A stretch of DNA of 7,567 nucleotides. Origin: Chloroflexota bacterium (GTDB lineage: Bacteria; Chloroflexota; Anaerolineae; Anaerolineales; UBA11579). Each line of letters opens with the position of its first letter. The stretch's first letter is position 1. The notes beneath the pieces were generated by a model. That model ran no database searches, was not told the origin of the DNA, and worked only from the letters and a program-made list of their open reading frames with translations. This document shows, one piece after another, positions 5,134 through 7,567 of the stretch. The stretch spans positions 1 to 7,567 of the forward strand of contig DNGN01000194.1 in the NCBI GenBank assembly GCA_003486225.1, read 5' to 3'. A program made the translations under genes and the position numbers.

Positions 5134-6411
5134 ATGCTAATCCACTCTGCGAAACAATTGCTAACACTGGCTGGCCCTGCACAGCGCGGCCAAGAGCTCG
5201 GCAGCCTGTCGATCATCCCGGATGGAGCAGTCCTGACGCAAGGTGATCGGATCCTCGCCGTGGGTCCAACGCACCAATTATTGGCGCAATACCCGGATGA
5301 ACCCCAAATCAATGCCTCTGGCAAAGTGGTACTGCCAGGTTTTGTAGATCCGCACACGCATGCCATCTGGGCCGGAGACCGGGCAACTGAATTCGAGCTA
5401 AAGCTAGAGGGCAAAAGCTATCTGGAGATTCTCCAGTCGGGCGGCGGGATTTTATCCACCGTTCGGGCCACCCGGCAGGCAAACGCCAACCAGCTATTGC
5501 AGGAAACCAAAACCCGCCTGTGGCGCGCCTTCCAGCACGGAACGACCACTATCGAAATAAAAACTGGCTATGGGCTAGAATTAGAAACTGAGCTGCGCAT
5601 GCTGGATGTGATCCTGCATCTGGAAAACGAGGGACCCTGGGATGTGGTTCCGACCTTCCTGGGAGCACATGCCATTGCTCCCGAATTTAAAAACAACCCA
5701 CAAGGCTATACCGACCATCTTTGCGAGAGCATGCTGCCGGCATTAAAACAATGGTGGCAAGCCCATCATACGGGGGTTCAGCTACCCTTTGTGGATGTTT
5801 TTTGTGAGACCGGCGCTTTCGACCTGGCCCAATCCCGCCAGATCCTCAACACGGCAAAACAATTGGGCTTCCCGCTCAAGATCCATGCGGATGAATTTGA
5901 CAACCTGGGCGGGGCCAGTCTGGCAGTTGAATTCGGTGCCACCTCGGCAGACCACCTGGTGACCACATCCGCCGAGGACATCGAAGCCATTGGCCAATCA
6001 GATACCGTGGCTGTCGGCCTGCCCGGCACGCCCTTTGGCCTGGCAGAAAAAGACTATACCCCAGCCAAAGCAATTCTTGAAGCCAACGGCATCCTGGCCA
6101 TCGCCTCAGACCTCAACCCCGGCACCACCTGGTGCGAGAACCTGCAGATGAGCATCGCTCTCGCCTGCCGCTATATGAAGATCACACCTGCGCAAGCCAT
6201 CGCCGCTGCCACCATTAACGCTGCTGCCGCGCTCGGATTGCAGGATAAGATCGGGTCTATCGAAGTTGGGAAACAAGCCGATATACTGGTCTTGGACGTT
6301 CCAGATTACCGTCATTTGGGGTACCGTTACGGCACCAATCTGGTGCATACCGTCATCAAAAAAGGGGCGGTATATCCCGTCATCAACAATCCCCTTCAGT
6401 ACGGAATGTGA
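5134..6411 (+). CDS. hutI: Imidazolonepropionase
   Basis: Third enzyme of histidine degradation: opens the ring of 4-imidazolone-5-propanoate to give N-formimino-L-glutamate. It is a cytosolic metal-dependent amidohydrolase. At 425 aa it matches the family's length (about 400-420). Motifs in order are LPGFVDPHTH at 67-76 (metal ligands His74 and His76), SGGGILSTV at 102-110, TIEIKTGYGL at 139-148, FLGAHA at 175-180, DVFCETGAFD at 221-230, HADEF at 251-255 (His251, Glu254), SADHL at 271-275 and SDLNPGT at 325-331 (metal ligand Asp326). These correspond to the zinc ligands and substrate-binding residues known from the Bacillus subtilis enzyme. The C-terminal IGSIEVGKQADILVLD at 373-388 closes the beta-sandwich. 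ATG 5134 has AAGGA upstream and an extended -10 promoter. No hutH, hutU or formiminoglutamate-processing gene is in the window; the pathway may continue elsewhere. Confidence 0.96.
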   Translation: MLIHSAKQLLTLAGPAQRGQELGSLSIIPDGAVLTQGDRILAVGPTHQLLAQYPDEPQINASGKVVLPGFVDPHTHAIWAGDRATEFELKLEGKSYLEILQSGGGILSTVRATRQANANQLLQETKTRLWRAFQHGTTTIEIKTGYGLELETELRMLDVILHLENEGPWDVVPTFLGAHAIAPEFKNNPQGYTDHLCESMLPALKQWWQAHHTGVQLPFVDVFCETGAFDLAQSRQILNTAKQLGFPLKIHADEFDNLGGASLAVEFGATSADHLVTTSAEDIEAIGQSDTVAVGLPGTPFGLAEKDYTPAKAILEANGILAIASDLNPGTTWCENLQMSIALACRYMKITPAQAIAAATINAAAALGLQDKIGSIEVGKQADILVLDVPDYRHLGYRYGTNLVHTVIKKGAVYPVINNPLQYGM

Positions 6412-6433
6412 GGGACTTTATCTGGGAGAGGCT

Positions 6434-6607
6434 ATGTTTTCATCCGGTGATAGTGAGCTATTCAACCTGGTTGTTCTGATCCTTGCCCTCGGTTTGGGTT
6501 GGATACTGCTGCGATTCCTGCTGAGACTTGCCAGGAAAATTTTCACGCTCGGCTGTATCTCGATCGTGCTGGTGGGGATATATCTGATTCTCAATCAATA
6601 TCTTTAG
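6434..6607 (+). CDS. Small two-helix membrane protein of unknown function
   Basis: A 57-residue protein I do not recognise. A short polar N-terminus (MFSSGDSE) leads into two predicted transmembrane helices, at about 12-30 and 41-55, joined by a basic loop, RLARK (31-35). By the positive-inside rule the loop would be cytoplasmic and both ends outside. ATG 6434 follows hutI by 22 bp and has GGGAG at 6424-6428 with a 5-base spacing. The same frame is open upstream to 6266, but that part lies inside hutI and is not credible. The TAG stop overlaps the AGGAGG of the HD-domain gene, so it appears embedded in the operon. Spacing, ribosome binding site and clear hydrophobic pattern support a real gene; its role cannot be guessed. 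Confidence 0.65.
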   Translation: MFSSGDSELFNLVVLILALGLGWILLRFLLRLARKIFTLGCISIVLVGIYLILNQYL

Positions 6608-6611
6608 GAGG
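6606..6611 (+). promoter_or_regulatory. Strong ribosome binding site of the HD-domain gene
   Basis: A full consensus AGGAGG overlaps the TAG stop (6605-6607) of the small membrane protein gene and lies 6 bases before ATG 6618. It is the strongest Shine-Dalgarno in the window and points to coupled expression of the two genes. Confidence 0.7.
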
Positions 6612-6617
6612 TGGGGC

Positions 6618-7250
6618 ATGCTAACCATCGAGCAAGCCAGAACCTGGTACCAGGACAATGATCAGGTCCACGATTTCGATCATGTGCTGCGCGTCACCAA
6701 GCTGGCGGAAGTGCTGGCACACCAAGAGGGGGCAGATGTGGAGGTTGTGCGTGCAGCCGCGCTGCTGCACGATGCTCAAGCCGCCTCCGGCAGCGAAGAT
6801 CAGCGCCTGGATCATCACCAGGCCGCGGCTGGATTTGCAGCCGAGGTGCTCCAGCAAGAAGGCTGGCTGGAGGAGCGGATCCTGGCGGTTCAGCAATGTA
6901 TCCTCACGCACCGCTTCCGGACCGGAGAGCCTCCTGAAACGCTGGAGGCGAAAGTCCTCTTCGACGCCGACAAACTGGACGCCATCGGTGCCATCGGTGT
7001 TGCGCGCTCCCTGGCTTTTGCAGTCCTGGATGGACAACCGCTGTTTGCCGAGCCGTCTGGCGCGTTTCGCAAAACCCTTGAGGCACAACCCGGTGAGGCC
7101 TATACCGCCTATCATGAATTCCTCTTCAAGCTCTCACGCATCAAAGACCGCATGCAGACCGAAAGCGGTAAAGCCATGGCCGCTGAAAGGCATACCTTCA
7201 TGCAGGATTTTTTCCAGCAGCTGCGGGCCGAGGTGCATGGTGAGAAGTAA
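6618..7250 (+). CDS. HD-domain metal-dependent phosphohydrolase
   Basis: 210-residue single-domain HD-superfamily protein, similar in layout to the YedJ-type predicted hydrolases. Metal-binding and catalytic residues visible are His22 in HDFDHVLRV (18-26), His51-Asp52 in ALLHDA (48-53), His66-His67 in LDHHQAA, His98 in ILTHRFR (95-101), and Asp116/Asp118 in FDADKLDAIGAIG (115-127). Such enzymes usually hydrolyse phosphomonoesters or nucleotides, but the substrate of this subgroup is not established. The C-terminal third (about 150-205) is helical and polar. There is no membrane segment and no fused sensory domain. It lies 10 bp after the small membrane protein, with a very strong ribosome binding site, so it is probably part of the hutI transcript. 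Nothing links it biochemically to histidine catabolism. Confidence 0.9.
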   Translation: MLTIEQARTWYQDNDQVHDFDHVLRVTKLAEVLAHQEGADVEVVRAAALLHDAQAASGSEDQRLDHHQAAAGFAAEVLQQEGWLEERILAVQQCILTHRFRTGEPPETLEAKVLFDADKLDAIGAIGVARSLAFAVLDGQPLFAEPSGAFRKTLEAQPGEAYTAYHEFLFKLSRIKDRMQTESGKAMAAERHTFMQDFFQQLRAEVHGEK

Positions 7251-7280
7251 GAATACGTCACATAAATTCGCCTATACGAT

Positions 7281-7567
7281 ATGAACAACACCAGAAAAAT
7301 TCTATCCGTTTTAGCCCACCCCGATGACGAATCCTTTGGCATGGGCGGGACATTAGCCTATTACGCCAGCCAGGGTGTTGAAGCCCATCTGATCTGCGCC
7401 ACCAAGGGAGAGGCTGGAGATGTCCAGCCGGAATTGCTCAAAGATTTCGGCTCCATCGCAGCCCGCCGCGAGTCTGAACTGCGCTGTGCGGCAAAATACC
7501 TCGGATTAAAAAATGTTTCTTTCCTTGGCTATCGGGATTCGGGGATGAATGGATCCCTGGATAACGA
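7281..7567 (+). CDS. PIG-L/LmbE-family deacetylase (MshB-like), cut by the window edge
   Basis: Only the first 95 residues are present; the gene runs off the right end. The family is zinc-dependent N-acetylglucosaminyl deacetylases and amidases, including MshB and Mca of mycothiol metabolism, BshB of bacillithiol metabolism, and GlcNAc-PI deacetylase. Visible motifs are AHPDDES at 12-18 (metal ligands His13 and Asp16, catalytic base Asp15), TKGEAGD at 41-47, AARRESEL at 60-67, and LGYRDSGM at 82-89. The last resembles MshB/Mca and makes a low-molecular-weight thiol or lipid-glycan substrate plausible but not proven. ATG 7281 is the only start available, since an in-frame TAA lies at 7263-7265; it has no clear Shine-Dalgarno. 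The gap to the HD gene is 30 bp, so it may or may not belong to the same operon. Confidence 0.9.
   Translation, partial: MNNTRKILSVLAHPDDESFGMGGTLAYYASQGVEAHLICATKGEAGDVQPELLKDFGSIAARRESELRCAAKYLGLKNVSFLGYRDSGMNGSLDN

Noticed and set aside
4920..5414. 164-codon minus-strand frame spanning the hutI start and its promoter
   Set aside because: It covers the hutI N-terminus in antisense and both candidate promoters. The translation is Ser/Arg/Cys/Trp-rich without domain features, and there is no ribosome binding site consistent with the context.
6658..7284. 208-codon plus-strand frame overlapping the HD-domain gene
   Set aside because: It is a frame-shifted reading of the HD gene with abnormal Arg, Cys, Trp and Ser content. 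The HD gene itself has intact motifs and a consensus ribosome binding site.
1..7567. CRISPR array, insertion sequence, toxin-antitoxin pair, tRNA or rRNA
   Set aside because: I saw no regularly spaced long repeats, transposase motifs, terminal inverted repeats, small toxin/antitoxin pairs or tRNA-like cloverleaf sequences. Nearly all of the window is accounted for by ordinary genes.

Overview
The window reads as chromosomal DNA from a bacterium, most likely a member of the Chloroflexota (Anaerolineae-like). That placement is an inference. It rests on an LCP protein with a long Pro/Thr-rich extracytoplasmic linker, a stand-alone Roadblock/LC7 protein coupled to a V4R-domain protein, and the overall mix of housekeeping and signalling genes. 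It is not a database result. Coding density is very high. I see no mobile element, tRNA, rRNA or CRISPR array.

Left block (+ strand, about 1-2256): a LytR-CpsA-Psr (LCP) family envelope protein, followed 8 bp later by rsmA (16S rRNA adenine dimethyltransferase). The rsmA ribosome binding site overlaps the LCP stop codon. rsmA converges with the next gene with one base between the stop codons.

Central block (- strand, 4899 down to 2258): a four-gene operon read right to left. It encodes a Roadblock/LC7 protein, a V4R (4-vinyl-reductase-type) ligand-binding protein, a response regulator whose output is a degenerate GGDEF domain, and a DPM1-type polyprenol-phosphate glycosyltransferase. Spacers are 15, 4 and 13 bp, with Shine-Dalgarno sequences sitting on or next to the preceding stop codons in two cases. 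A near-consensus promoter (TTGACA, 17 bp, TACATT) lies upstream, surrounded by small repeats that could be operators. The first three genes look like a compact signalling module. The glycosyltransferase may be its target or only a co-transcribed passenger.

Right block (+ strand, 5134-7567): an extended -10 promoter drives hutI (imidazolonepropionase, complete set of active-site motifs). It is followed by a 57-residue two-helix membrane protein, an HD-domain phosphohydrolase and, cut by the window edge, a PIG-L/LmbE-family (MshB-like) deacetylase. No other histidine-degradation gene is present in the window.

The most interesting part is the Roadblock-V4R-REC/pseudo-GGDEF operon and its divergent control region (4900-5133). 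The rest looks like ordinary, well-conserved bacterial gene content.
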